From Histomonas meleagridis (Eukaryota > Parabasalia > Tritrichomonadida > Dientamoebidae): a stretch of DNA of 64,000 nucleotides. The notes below the pieces were generated by a model, which saw nothing but the letters and a program-made list of their open reading frames with translations, had not been told where the DNA came from and searched no databases. A program made the translations under genes and the position numbers. The stretch is taken from the NCBI GenBank assembly GCA_020186115.1, contig WSYJ01000185.1, forward strand, positions 1 to 64,000. Reading direction: 5' to 3'. Positions 15,001 through 26,582 of the stretch are shown here, piece after piece. The first letter of the stretch is position 1, and each line of letters begins with the position of its first letter.

Positions 15001-16766
15001 TCCAAGGATTAAATATTACATCATGTCAAAATCAATCAATTTATAATGATTGTGTTCGAATATTTGATTCATCAATGATATCTATTCGTTCAATGCTTGA
15101 TTATCTTAAGACTTCTGCTGTATCTTCTACATCAATACGTCGTTCTACACGCTCATTTAATAGAATGTTTGATTCTATGATGGATATTATGGAAGATACT
15201 AAAACACCATCATATACAACTAAACCTACAACACCAATTAATACATCTAAATTAGAATTTATTCATATTCAATCTGATTTCATTAAATTACTTTCATCTA
15301 CTATTACAGCTAGAGCAGTATCTAAAATACCTGAAACATTTGATATATTCTTTACATCACAAATACAAAAACTTGATAAATTCATGAAAGATTTAGAAAA
15401 TAAATCACAAACATTATTAAAACTTAACACAGATAAGAATGCTGCAAATGATTTTAATGAACTATTTAATAATATTAAGTCACAATATGGACAATTTAAG
15501 TCTAAAGCTAAGAACCCAACAATTAATATGAAAGATTCTGCTTTATTTGATTTAACATTTGATTTCATTAACTTAAGTGATTCATTCTATAACTTAACAT
15601 TAATCATTAATAAACTTACTGATGTAGTCCCAATTGTACCAGATTTAGAAAGTGCACAGAAGTTAAGGAAACGTTATGAAATTCCATCAGTACCTAATGA
15701 TACAATTGGACTTAAGATACCAGAAGCAATTAAGAAATTAAAGGATTATATTAATGTATATCAACAAAAGATTAAATCATTCTTTGCATTATTCCCTAAT
15801 TCTAAGAATGGACAATATGCTGATTCAATGAATCAAGTATATGATGCAATAGATAATGTAATCCTTCAAACACTTAGAGTTTCAGCAATATCAATGAACC
15901 TTGAATTCCAAAGTGGTTTAGCTACAACAAGTAATACAATTGCAGTGAACTTTGATTTGTTACTTAAGGAATTACGTAGTAAATTCATGTTAAGTGGCGA
16001 TTGGGAAGGTCAATCACCTAAATATCGTGACAACATACAAAACGCACTTAATGAAACAGAGAAAATAGTACAAAACGTTTTAACTATTGCAGAACAAGAA
16101 GCGAAAGTACAAAATGCTAAAATCGCTAAGTTCACTAAAGTATTAAATCCACTTATCGAAGTTAAATCATCAATGGAATCATTACTTAACACAAAGATCA
16201 AGAAATTAAAGTCAAGTATATGTCGTGAATATGCTACAAATATGTTAGGAATCGGTATGACATTATGTGACTCTGTTAATCATGTTGTGTTATACACAAA
16301 GGATCATAACAGTAATCAACAAAGCATTGATAGTTATTTATCAATGACCGAAAACGTAACAAATCAAATGAAATTATTAATCGACGTATCAAATCAAATA
16401 ACTGATGAGAAAAAGATCGAAGAACCTGAAACTTTAATCATCGAAAGAATGAAAGCAGTAACGAAAATCGGTGAACAATTCGCAAAACCACATCAAAATG
16501 AATCGCAAGAAGCTAAAGCACTCAGAGAAAATGTGGTGATGATTTGCAAGAATGCAAACGCTTTGGAGAAATCAGCTGAAAACGCACTTAATAATAAACG
16601 TGAACAAAAGAGAAGAAGAGAAGAAGCAAGAGAAAAGGGAGTAATCACATTCAGAGCTGGATCGTCAAAGGACAGCTTGCTAAAGAGACTCGAATTGGAA
16701 TCAAGAGTAATTAGGGCCCGTATTATATTAGAGAAATCTGAAAAGAGATTAGCAGAACTCGGTTGA
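1..16766 (+). CDS. Giant talin-like protein with five tandem FERM modules, 5' end outside window, three frame breaks
   Basis: A cytoskeletal linker expected to join membranes or receptors to actin. The frame is open from base 1, so the true start lies upstream; about 5,590 codons are visible. Five FERM-like modules come first (to about 6040), then an Asp-rich linker (about 6040-6330), then over 3,300 residues of predicted helical-bundle rod. The end is a Lys/Arg-rich stretch followed by LKRLELESRVIRARIILE, resembling the last box of talin/HIP1R I/LWEQ (THATCH) actin-binding domains. The frame runs 1-1866, then about 1851-2054, 2042-4375 and 4338-16766. Each switch falls in a 4-5 base A or T run and protein similarity continues across it, so I treat it as one gene. 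Animal talin has one FERM and about 2,500 residues, so this is far larger. A recently broken gene or sequence errors are both possible. The family call is strong; a single intact product is less sure. Confidence 0.8.
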
Positions 16767-17179
16767 AAATAACATTTAGTAAAAAATTTAATTAAAAAAA
16801 AATTTGTTTTTCCAATTCATTACAAAAATTTTTGCTCATCTTAAGTTACTTTACTGTTAGAATCAAAAATCCGTGTACAAACGATAGGAATTTCAGAATG
16901 ACGATGGTTTTTTCTGTGAAAAACAGTTTCTTGATCAATAAACAGGTGACCGTTTTAATGGACTACCCCAAATTTGTCATATTTGAAGGACGTTTATGTG
17001 CATTTGTTTCTTGTTAGGTTCAAAGTGATGTCATTGACTGGAATTCTTTAATCCTATGTGATTACATCTCACAAAAGCGACCAAAAATACTGCTTATAGA
17101 GTATTATGATGTTGTTGTTAGTGAACATATTAAAAATCAAAAAATTATTTAATTCAAACAAGAACATTTATTACTAAAC
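16767..17179. other. Intergenic region, no supported gene
   Basis: AT-rich spacer between the talin-like gene and a small convergent gene. Only a short ORF (16832-17017) without recognisable features is present. No RNA gene or repeat was seen. Confidence 0.5.
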
Positions 17180-17395
17180 TTATGGAACTTTGAGGTTTTC
17201 TACAAGGTCGTTTTGAAGAAGAGGATCTTCTATTCCTTGCGTATAAAAGATTGGTGGGATTATTTTCTGGTATGAATCTTGTTTTGATTTTCTGTTGTCT
17301 GACATGAAACAAAATATGAAAATAAATGATATAATTAGGATCACAAGTCCGATTCCTAACCCTATAAGAAGAAAATTGAAATTTGTTGAACTCAT
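17180..17395 (-). CDS. Small single-pass membrane protein, unknown function
   Basis: Seventy-one residues starting MSSTNFNFLL. A long hydrophobic helix covers about residues 8-31 and is followed by a basic stretch (DNRKSKQ) and a polar tail ending LVENLKVP, as in a short type III or tail-oriented membrane protein. No family is recognised and no clear initiator motif lies upstream. It might be a chance ORF, but the helix plus positive flank is typical of real small membrane proteins. A longer overlapping frame (17154-17447) has no features. Confidence 0.4.
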   Translation of the reverse strand: MSSTNFNFLLIGLGIGLVILIISFIFIFCFMSDNRKSKQDSYQKIIPPIFYTQGIEDPLLQNDLVENLKVP

Positions 17396-17692
17396 TTTGG
17401 AACGGGTAGAATTTTGAGATGTTTATTTTGTTTTCTGTTAAATTCATTCAAAAGTAAAAACCGTTAACAGAAGCACGTTTATGATTATTTATCAGAACAT
17501 TTTATAAGATTTCGTAGGATTTCATTAATTGAGTGATAAAATTGAATACCTTTATTCACTTAAGTGTTTCAACGAGTTTTGTTAATTCTTTTGTTTGTAA
17601 TATATTGATTTATTTCTAAACGAATAGCTATATATAATTTGAAAAAATATGGTGAAAAGAAAATTAATTTTATTTATATGAACTTTTGATCA
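17396..17692. other. AT-rich intergenic region
   Basis: About 300 bases between two minus-strand genes. It should hold the promoter of the small membrane gene and the 3' region of the metallophosphoesterase gene. No motif can be assigned. Confidence 0.4.
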
Positions 17693-19523
17693 TTAAGATA
17701 TTTTCATATTGCTCACTGTATTAATTGATTGACCCGAATTTTTATTTTCTTTTTTTCCAAATGATTTTATGATATGAACAAGTAAAATTATGCACATAAT
17801 AATTGGAACAAAGATAAACGATGGCGACAAACACCCAAGTTTAATAGTCACAGAGTTACACAATAGTTTCAAAACATTAAATAACATTCCTAAACATATC
17901 AAATAAATTATTAAATCTATTAAAACTATTAAAGATTTTAACCTTGTGAATGAAATAGAAGAAACGACAAGAATAAATGGAATTATTACTTCGTACAAAT
18001 AATAAAGAGCATATCTACCGCCATAAAAATTAAATGTATAAATTCCATTAGATACAATTCCCCAACTCATTAACGCTGAAGTTGTTTCTTCGATTTTGAA
18101 GAAAGAAATTGGAAAGATAAATATTAAAAGAACAAAGAAAAACAAAGAAAATCGAATATATTTCGGTAAGCTAGAAATCCGATTTTGTATTATACAAAAA
18201 CATCCCAAAATCAATGGACGCCAATGTGATTTTTCTTCAAATGAATTGTGAATCCATCCATCAATTTGATCAGTAAATTTGAAAATTTTGATTGGAAAAG
18301 TGACAAACAAAATAATGATAACAGAAATAATAAATCCTGTAAGATATGATATCGAAGGTTCATCAATATAAGGTTCTTCTTTAAAGCTTTCGATCGAGTC
18401 GCCAACCGTAAAAGTGAATCTATCGTTCCAATCGCCAATCAATTTCATATCATATGTCCCTTTTGATAGGTTTACAGTATCGGTGCAAAGGAAAACGCCA
18501 TCTTCAAGCTTCTTGTTGCATTTAAGTGTTTTCTCTTCACCATCTTGAATTTGATATTTTAAGTTTTGTGGTTGTTGACAAAATGATATGGCTCTTATTT
18601 CTTTTATGTCCTTGAAATAATTATAACTATTTGCTTGATAATCAGGAATTGGATTTGTCATTACAGAATAACATGTTTTATCCAAAGTCAACTGGTGATA
18701 CGAAATCGCATTATTATCAACTGTTATCAAACCTATTTGATTATCCCTAAACAAAGGAGTTCCAATGATTTCAAGTGCATTTCCGTGATGTCTAAATTTT
18801 GGCGTTTTTGGATGTAAATGACCGGCTAAATAAAGTCGTACATTATTTGAATTTTTAAGAATCGTTGAAAATGATGGATACCACATCAGTGCTGGAAAAT
18901 GACAAATAACAATCTTCAAAGAATCATCGGAAAGTTCTTTTTTGATTATATCCAAAGTATTAGATCTTGGATAAACCCACCAAGTAAAACGGATTTCAGG
19001 AGCTGGAAATGTATGTGGATTAAGTTCTACAAATGTAATATTGTAACCCTCGTTATTATATGGAATTTTGTGAACTGGAACTGTTGATTTATTGTAAAGA
19101 ATTCCATTTGCATAATGTTTTTTAGAATCAAATGAAATGATTTCAAAGACATCATGATTACCGCCAACGTGTATTGGATCTGTTATATTTAAATCAGATA
19201 ATAATTTGAGATAACAATTCCAGTCAGAAATATTTTGAGCTATGTATGGTCGAAATTCATCATTTACATAATTGTCTGCAATGTCTCCGGAGTTAATAAT
19301 TTTTTTAGGCTTAAAAGTATGAATTGATTTATTCACAGAGTCAAATACAAAATTATAAAGCGTTGGTTTGAGCTCTGCGAGATGAATGTCCGTTATATGA
19401 AGAAACCAAATAGGTGGTTTTGATGAATTAAATCCGTTTGAATTTGAATGAAAGATTATTGTTGATGTAGCCTTAGCCTTAACAATAATTGGTATAAGTG
19501 GTATCAATGTGATAATTACCCAT
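17693..19523 (-). CDS. TMEM62-type calcineurin-like metallophosphoesterase with C-terminal membrane helices
   Basis: An N-terminal metallophosphoesterase domain carries the full metal-ligand series: TDIHLAE, NSGDIAD, GGNHDVF, CHFPAL and AGHLHP. A beta-rich region follows, then about six to seven hydrophobic helices, the architecture of the TMEM62 family of endomembrane phosphoesterases. The substrate is unknown. The N-terminus (VIITLIPLIPIIV) looks like a signal anchor. No in-frame ATG precedes the domain; the nearest ATG (19521-19523) is followed by GGG and is one base out of frame. Losing one G would give a start reading M-V-I-I-T-L. The gene therefore either has a one-base error or lesion at its start or uses a non-ATG start. 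It sits tail-to-tail with nothing and is followed on the same strand by the BEACH gene upstream. Confidence 0.75.
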
Positions 19524-19706
19524 AAATATTGGGAAATTAAATAAGGAAGAATCCTAAATTGCAGCTTAATTTGAAGAAAATAATATAAAAAGCAAAAATT
19601 GAAAACTTTTTTGAAATTTCAAACTCTTTTGTCTCACCCTGAAAATAAAATTTATGTCTATTTTCATAAAAATATTTATCTTCGTTTTGCTTTATTAAAC
19701 ACTTTT

Positions 19707-22700
19707 TTATACTTGAATATCATGTGTTATAAGTATCACCTTTCCATGTTTCGTCAAAACAGTGAACAATGATTTTTTAGGATCGAACACAACCAATGAC
19801 ACATGTTCTTCAGGGTCCAAAAGCCTCCAAATTTTCTCAGGATTAGCAGCCTCAAAGAATTTTATTACGTGCGATTCACTTTCGAACGCCACGAAATCGA
19901 ACGCTTCTTTGGAGTAAAACGGGAAACAATTTTTAATTTTTTCTTTCATTTGAACCTTTTTTATTAAGTTTCCATTAACGTTTAATACGAATGCGTCATT
20001 ACTCATTGTGAAAGCCACAATTAAACCCCATTTTAATGTGATTAAAATTTTTCTAACTTCATAACCTAAATTAATTTCCTTAATCAAATCGCCATTTAAA
20101 ACGTTATGGATATATAAATACCCATCAATTGTTGCGAACACAAATATTTTGAAAATAGAACTTGCTTCAATAGCTATAATTCTACTATTCGAATTACATA
20201 AAACTTTTAATGGCTCATTCTCATTAACTATAGCTATAGTCGAAGCGTCAGGACAAAACAAAATTTTATCATCACATAAAGCAATTAACTCAAGCTCAGA
20301 AAACATAGTAATATTCGAAATGATTGAAGTGTTTTCAAATATTAATGACTTATGTTGATCCTTCGAAAACAAAGCAATTTTCTTATTCTCATTATAAAAT
20401 ATACTTTGAGGAATATCAACATCTTTAAAATGACCAACTTTTGTTGATTTTACTCCTTCATTAATATCATATTGTATACGTAATATTGATCCATCATTAA
20501 TAATTGTTTGTAAATTGTTTTCATTAATTCTTGAAGATGTTACTATAACTTTTCCGTCAAGTTTTAATTCATATTTTTTGAGATATTTCTCGAAATTTGT
20601 TCTATAAAACTTTTGTTGAATTGGTTTATCAAATATTGGAATATGATTCATTAATGAACCATGTGAAAATATTAATTGTAACCATAAATGAAGATTCTCA
20701 GTAATATATTTCGACTCCAAATTTTTACGTAATTTATATATAAAATCAAATGAATTCGTTGCCCATTCTGGTACTTCATTAATAAGTTCAGGAGTAGTAT
20801 AAAAGTCAACAGGTAAAATTGAATGATTATTAATTGCATCTTTAACATCGATTTCAGGTAATATGTTTAATTCGGGTTTTTCCATAATTCCAATATTATT
20901 ACGTAATGAATTAATATCATCGAAATTTGTTAATATGTTTGGAAATATTGGATACATTGTTGAGTCATGATAACTTCGTCCTGATAATAAATTTAAAAAC
21001 ATTATAGTTTCGAAATTAGAGAATTGATTACTTAACCAATTCTGTATTATAAATTGCCTCATTTCATTTATTGGTTTCGGATGTAATATTAATCGATTAA
21101 TTGGTTCTGTAGATTCAAAATCAATTAAATATGATTTCCCTGTGTTTAATAATATTTCTATTGCAGTCATTTTCCTTTTATAAAATAAGTTTTGTATTTG
21201 CGTAAATTTGATTACTTTAGTATGATTATATATTAATAAATATCGATCAGATGTTACTTGGAATTTAATTTCAATTATTTTTGAATATTTTATAAGTTTA
21301 GCATTTGCTTTATATGTTATATTAATTTTTCCTAAATTTAATTCGGAATTATTTTCATTTTTATAATATTTCTTTATTTTGAATTTAGGTGAACAATAAC
21401 AATTACCACATGATAAGAAATCACGTTTTAATATTATTTCATGATTTATATTTTTAGGGATTTTATTTATACAATTTTCATATTCATTTGTTAAGTTTTC
21501 TGTTGCTTTTGTATCAAAATTAGTTGATTTTTCATGAATGATTTTATATATTTGTTCATATTCAGTTTTAATATTAGAAAATATTTTATTTAACATGTTT
21601 TTCATTAAGTTTTCACTTTCGTTTTTATTAAATTCAAAGAATTGCTCAGAATTTTGGAATAATTTATTACGTATATCACTTTGAACTTGTTCTTTATCAA
21701 TATAATTCATGAAAATATTATAATAATTTGAAAATTCATTTGTTTTATTAGTTGCCATCATTAAAGAAACAGTAATTTTTGCTACATCCAAATTTTTCCA
21801 ATTATTATTTTCATCTAAATCTAAAGAAAACATTTGATGTAATGAATTAACTTTAATTTTTTCGGGTAAATTTATTATAAAATTATCATCTTCAATATTT
21901 AAGTCAAGTTGTTGTTGTTGATCAATTTTAGGTTCAAATTCAACAAAATCATTATCATAAAATATTGACTCATTATATAATTTAATTAAATCATTATGAT
22001 GAATTTTATTAATAAAGAATGAATAAAAAGTAAAATGAAATGCATTTTCTATAATTGCTTTAAATGTTTTAATAGAATCACTTCGAATTACATAAGGTTG
22101 AATTTCTTCTAAAAATAAGAAATAATGATTAATTTCAAAGTTATAATAATTTCGTATCAAGAAAATAAATGAACAAATTTGATTAATTTCATTAATTATT
22201 TTATCTTCATCATTTTCTAAGAATAAAATATAGGAAATAAATTTATAAATATCTTGTGTATATTCTAAATTAGTTTTAAATGATAATAAAACTGGATATA
22301 TAAACCATAATGAATTAGTTTTAACATTTAATTCTTTTTCTTGTATTTCTTTAAATGTATTACAAATTATTTCATGTGTTTTATCACCTAAATGTAATGA
22401 TAAAATACATAATAAAGGAAATATTTCTGGCTTTTCAATATGTTCTTTCATTCTATTTAAAATCGAAAATTGATTCGAATAATTATTAAATTGAAATCCA
22501 GCACTAACTAAATGTGGTATACATGAATTCCCTGTTAATTCTATGATTGATAATAAACAACCTTCAATAATATCAATATCTTCATTACCTAATAAACTAT
22601 GAAGATTTAATAAATATTTATCTAATGTCTTAATTTCATTTATTATTGGTTTAGATATATTACAAAGTAATTTTAATAGTCGTACTAAGTTTTCTTTATT

Positions 22701-25700
22701 TTTCCAATTATTAATTTGTAAAAATAGATTTTCAATATCATTTTTAGTTAATCGAATAAATGCAACTCTTGAAAGTAACATAATAAATAAATCATCACAT
22801 TTAATAATCATTTCATTTGTATAAGTTTCATTTAATAATTTTTGATTATTATCATTAAAATCAAATTCAGATGAATTATCTTCTTTCAAACAAAACAATA
22901 TCATATATTGATGTAACAAATTTGAAAAATATGATTCATTAGTTGAAGAAAATTCGATGAAAATATCTTTATAAGTTTCAATTAAATTTGAATTCCAATG
23001 TTTTAATATAATATAAAAATTATTTGAAGAACATTTCGACCATAATAAAGGATTTAAGATAAATGTTTCAAACCATTGTTTCTTTAAGTCTATAAAAGTA
23101 ATATTATCAAATACATTAATAAAAGATAAATATAAATCTGATGAAAGCATTTTAGAATGATTATTTAAGTTATAAATAATTATATCAATTGAATGAAACA
23201 TTTTTTGCGTTGTTAAACTTCTCTTAAATAATTGTCCAATCATTCCTAATATCATTGAAGTATAACCAAATGTCGAATTTTCAAAATGATTAAAGAATTT
23301 TGCTAAGAAATTACATTCATTACAATTTACCATTACATCTAAAATAGATAAAGGTGAAGGATAAGTATCATAAACATTAACTTTTAATTTCGTATTAGCA
23401 GAAGTAAATATATTTTTTTGAATTGCTTTATTTCGATTAATAATATATGTACCATTATGTGAAGGATTAACTATTACATTTGAAGGGAATAAACATTTGT
23501 CCATAATTTTCCATGGAGATTTAATTAATTTTTTGACTTCTTTATGATTTAAACCAAATGGAAATATTTGAAAATCACCAATTCGACCAAACTGATGATC
23601 TTGCCATTCAGGACTAATTGGATTTTGATAATCAATTCCTCCAAATATAACTTGGACAGGACCTTCATTAAACTTAAAATTACATAATTCACTATCATTT
23701 AATTTTGTTAAATTTCGATAATTATGTAATAAGATACTTTTTTCTTGGAAATAAAATACGATTGTTATATGTGTCCAAACATTTGAATCTTGAATTTTTA
23801 CTAATACAACAGTTGTTCTAGTTGTATTAGATTCATATTTCGCATATAATGTCATTTGATTAATAAAAAGAATTAATTCATTATCATGTGTATCAATTAA
23901 AGTTAAAACTTTTATATGAACATTACTTTCCATTAATAAACGAATATCTAAATTTATCATAAAATGAATTGTAAAATTATTATTTAAATCAGTTGAATCA
24001 ACTCCATTAACATCAAATAATGAATCAGAATAACATAATGAAAATACTGGTGATGGAATATTTTGACATTTCGATATAACTTTACCTAATAAATCACAAA
24101 TTTGATAATTTTGTTCATTAACAATACGTTCAACTAAATAATGTGAATTAATATTACTAGATTTAGAGATAATTATAGATGACATTAAAGGTATTACAAT
24201 ATTTTTAATAGTTTCTTTATCAAATTGTAATTCAAATTTACAACCACGATAATTTATGATTTTTTCATTTGGTTTCATACATATAAATTTAGATAATATT
24301 AAATCTAAATCTCCATCATGACATAAACGTCGATTATAATCAGAATAATCACAAAGACTTTGAATATATTTAATTATCGAGACAATACGTTTCGATTTAC
24401 CAAATGATGCTATAATTAATGGTAAAGCAGAAGGTAATGAAATCAAAAACATTGAATTCGATGGTGATGAAATAGTTCTCCGTAATAAACCAAATAATTT
24501 TGATTCAATTAAAGTTGTTGGTTCATCATTATATACAGATTTAATACAATTAAATAATGCATTTAATAAACTTTCATTTATTTCAAAATTCTTTTTTAAT
24601 GAAGATATAAAAGAATAAAATGTTAATATATCTAAAAGCATTTTTTCATTTGGTTGTTTTAATATATAATTAGAAAATGGTTCAATTAATGGCTCAAATA
24701 TTAATGAAATTTTTGGATTTTGTTTAAATGAATATAATAAATTATTTAATATATTTGAACATAAACTTTCATACATATTATCATCAAAGTTTACTACACA
24801 TGATATAATCGAATTTTTAAGATTTAATAATAATGTTTTTAATTCAATTTTTCCTGATTCATAATGTATTTGTGATAATGCATTACGTACAGTAATTAAT
24901 ACAGATAATGATAATGGTTGTTCAAATATGTAACGAATATAACCATATCCAAATTTACTATTAGAAATTGCGGAATATGAAGTTAATGGATTTAATGCTA
25001 ATTCAGACATAAATATGAAAATTGAATTTCGAGTTTTTTGTACTAATTCGGATTTGTCTTCTATATTTAAATGTTGTAATTTTAATGCATTTATAGAAAT
25101 AGCATTAAAAAATTGTTTAGTATTTAATATAGTTAAATTAATTTTTTTCGATTTCATCAATATTCTAATTAATAATTCAGTAAAAATAAAAGCGTTTTCT
25201 TCTAATGATAAAATTAATTCATGTATTAATTCTGGATAAACATCAATTAAAATCTCAATAAAAACATCTCTAATCGTATTTATACATATATTAAATTCAC
25301 CATCTTGAAATACATTCATTGTATTATATGTAAAAATTATTTTTTGTAAATCAATTAAATTCTTTTCAAAGAATTTCTTATTTTTATAATTTTGTAATAT
25401 ATATAAAAAACATGAACATGATTGTAAATAATATTCAGTTGAAGAAGCTCTAACATTTACCAACAAAGTTTCAAAAAATGAAAGATGTACATTTTTACCT
25501 ATTTCTTCATCAGCTAAAATAGCAAAAGAAGAAGAAATTTCTTGTATATTCACAAGAATTTGTTCAGACATCATTGCGTCCAAATCAATTTTTTTCTCAA
25601 GTATTTCAAATGGTGGCGGATAATTATCTTTTATATTACCATTAAGTTCTGTGATAAATTGATATGTTAAACTCTTTAAAGAACAATCTTTTGGTAATGT

Positions 25701-26582
25701 CGGATCAGTTAATATATTTTCTGGATATTTATATGGTTGTTTAGATGATTGGATACATTCAATTAATGATGTGGCCATTAATAAAAATAAGTTATTAATT
25801 AAATATATTTTGTTTTCTGGACATCTTAAAACAAAACTTTCAAGTACACTCATCCCAATATAATTAAGTCGTTCTATATACGGTGAAATGATTTCAGTAA
25901 GTGTTTGGATGTCATCGGTTTGTAATACTGGTGACTTATGATTATCAAGATCATATATGATTTTTATTAACGAATTATTAAGTTCATTGTTGTCACTATT
26001 TGAAATGAGCTTAAGAAAGGGTGTAACATTAGGAAAGTCACCGGGTTGGAAATATTGATTTGTAGCAAGAAATCCTAAAAAACTATGAAGAAATGAATCT
26101 GAACAAAATTCTGGTGGAAGTGTTGAAATGGTTTGAAGAAAACTATTGGTGATAGTGTTAACAAAGGTTCGAATAGGAGTTTCTTTAATAAGTGAAATAC
26201 AATCAATTAATATTGATAAATCTTTGGGATTTTTTTCAGATTCATTGTAAACCCATTGAAGTACTTGGAAACAAACAATTATAACATAACCTTCAGATAC
26301 TTTTGGTTGAGTTGAATAAAATAACAAAAAGATTTTCAAAAAGTCGGCACAAAATTTAAATGTAGGGCAGAACTTATTTAAAGCTTCTGGGATCTTTTCG
26401 ATTTTACATATATTTTGAGCAGCTTGTTTATCTAAGGAAGTAATATTATATTTAAGAATTTGAATTTCATTTGGATAACTATTTTGTTCATCAATACCTT
26501 TTGTGCATACTTCATAATAATAATTTATTAAGACTGCTATTGGTGATTTTATTTGGGATTTTGATCTTCCAAATAATCCCAT
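19707..26582 (-). CDS. Large BEACH-domain protein with shortened BEACH core
   Basis: A protein of 2291 residues. Residues 1 to about 850 are helical and ARM-like. A concanavalin/LamG-like segment lies around 865-1020, followed by more helical repeats and a PH-like segment around 1740-1835. The BEACH start (NFETIMFLNLLSGRSY) is near 1855, and WD-like beta repeats run from about 2090 to the end. BEACH proteins (LYST/neurobeachin/WDFY families) act in vesicle fusion and fission, lysosome size and membrane trafficking. The BEACH core seems about 100 residues short: the block containing HYSS and RLEPFT motifs is missing, while the D-I-P-E-F-Y and W-N-FI---R--LES parts remain. The start ATG (MGLFGRSK) is clear. 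The upstream region is shared with the divergent Sac1 gene. Confidence 0.85.
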   Translation of the reverse strand: MGLFGRSKSQIKSPIAVLINYYYEVCTKGIDEQNSYPNEIQILKYNITSLDKQAAQNICKIEKIPEALNKFCPTFKFCADFLKIFLLFYSTQPKVSEGYVIIVCFQVLQWVYNESEKNPKDLSILIDCISLIKETPIRTFVNTITNSFLQTISTLPPEFCSDSFLHSFLGFLATNQYFQPGDFPNVTPFLKLISNSDNNELNNSLIKIIYDLDNHKSPVLQTDDIQTLTEIISPYIERLNYIGMSVLESFVLRCPENKIYLINNLFLLMATSLIECIQSSKQPYKYPENILTDPTLPKDCSLKSLTYQFITELNGNIKDNYPPPFEILEKKIDLDAMMSEQILVNIQEISSSFAILADEEIGKNVHLSFFETLLVNVRASSTEYYLQSCSCFLYILQNYKNKKFFEKNLIDLQKIIFTYNTMNVFQDGEFNICINTIRDVFIEILIDVYPELIHELILSLEENAFIFTELLIRILMKSKKINLTILNTKQFFNAISINALKLQHLNIEDKSELVQKTRNSIFIFMSELALNPLTSYSAISNSKFGYGYIRYIFEQPLSLSVLITVRNALSQIHYESGKIELKTLLLNLKNSIISCVVNFDDNMYESLCSNILNNLLYSFKQNPKISLIFEPLIEPFSNYILKQPNEKMLLDILTFYSFISSLKKNFEINESLLNALFNCIKSVYNDEPTTLIESKLFGLLRRTISSPSNSMFLISLPSALPLIIASFGKSKRIVSIIKYIQSLCDYSDYNRRLCHDGDLDLILSKFICMKPNEKIINYRGCKFELQFDKETIKNIVIPLMSSIIISKSSNINSHYLVERIVNEQNYQICDLLGKVISKCQNIPSPVFSLCYSDSLFDVNGVDSTDLNNNFTIHFMINLDIRLLMESNVHIKVLTLIDTHDNELILFINQMTLYAKYESNTTRTTVVLVKIQDSNVWTHITIVFYFQEKSILLHNYRNLTKLNDSELCNFKFNEGPVQVIFGGIDYQNPISPEWQDHQFGRIGDFQIFPFGLNHKEVKKLIKSPWKIMDKCLFPSNVIVNPSHNGTYIINRNKAIQKNIFTSANTKLKVNVYDTYPSPLSILDVMVNCNECNFLAKFFNHFENSTFGYTSMILGMIGQLFKRSLTTQKMFHSIDIIIYNLNNHSKMLSSDLYLSFINVFDNITFIDLKKQWFETFILNPLLWSKCSSNNFYIILKHWNSNLIETYKDIFIEFSSTNESYFSNLLHQYMILFCLKEDNSSEFDFNDNNQKLLNETYTNEMIIKCDDLFIMLLSRVAFIRLTKNDIENLFLQINNWKNKENLVRLLKLLCNISKPIINEIKTLDKYLLNLHSLLGNEDIDIIEGCLLSIIELTGNSCIPHLVSAGFQFNNYSNQFSILNRMKEHIEKPEIFPLLCILSLHLGDKTHEIICNTFKEIQEKELNVKTNSLWFIYPVLLSFKTNLEYTQDIYKFISYILFLENDEDKIINEINQICSFIFLIRNYYNFEINHYFLFLEEIQPYVIRSDSIKTFKAIIENAFHFTFYSFFINKIHHNDLIKLYNESIFYDNDFVEFEPKIDQQQQLDLNIEDDNFIINLPEKIKVNSLHQMFSLDLDENNNWKNLDVAKITVSLMMATNKTNEFSNYYNIFMNYIDKEQVQSDIRNKLFQNSEQFFEFNKNESENLMKNMLNKIFSNIKTEYEQIYKIIHEKSTNFDTKATENLTNEYENCINKIPKNINHEIILKRDFLSCGNCYCSPKFKIKKYYKNENNSELNLGKINITYKANAKLIKYSKIIEIKFQVTSDRYLLIYNHTKVIKFTQIQNLFYKRKMTAIEILLNTGKSYLIDFESTEPINRLILHPKPINEMRQFIIQNWLSNQFSNFETIMFLNLLSGRSYHDSTMYPIFPNILTNFDDINSLRNNIGIMEKPELNILPEIDVKDAINNHSILPVDFYTTPELINEVPEWATNSFDFIYKLRKNLESKYITENLHLWLQLIFSHGSLMNHIPIFDKPIQQKFYRTNFEKYLKKYELKLDGKVIVTSSRINENNLQTIINDGSILRIQYDINEGVKSTKVGHFKDVDIPQSIFYNENKKIALFSKDQHKSLIFENTSIISNITMFSELELIALCDDKILFCPDASTIAIVNENEPLKVLCNSNSRIIAIEASSIFKIFVFATIDGYLYIHNVLNGDLIKEINLGYEVRKILITLKWGLIVAFTMSNDAFVLNVNGNLIKKVQMKEKIKNCFPFYSKEAFDFVAFESESHVIKFFEAANPEKIWRLLDPEEHVSLVVFDPKKSLFTVLTKHGKVILITHDIQV

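Noticed and set aside
16832-17017. Sixty-one-codon ORF downstream of the talin gene
   Set aside because: No features and no start signal; likely chance.
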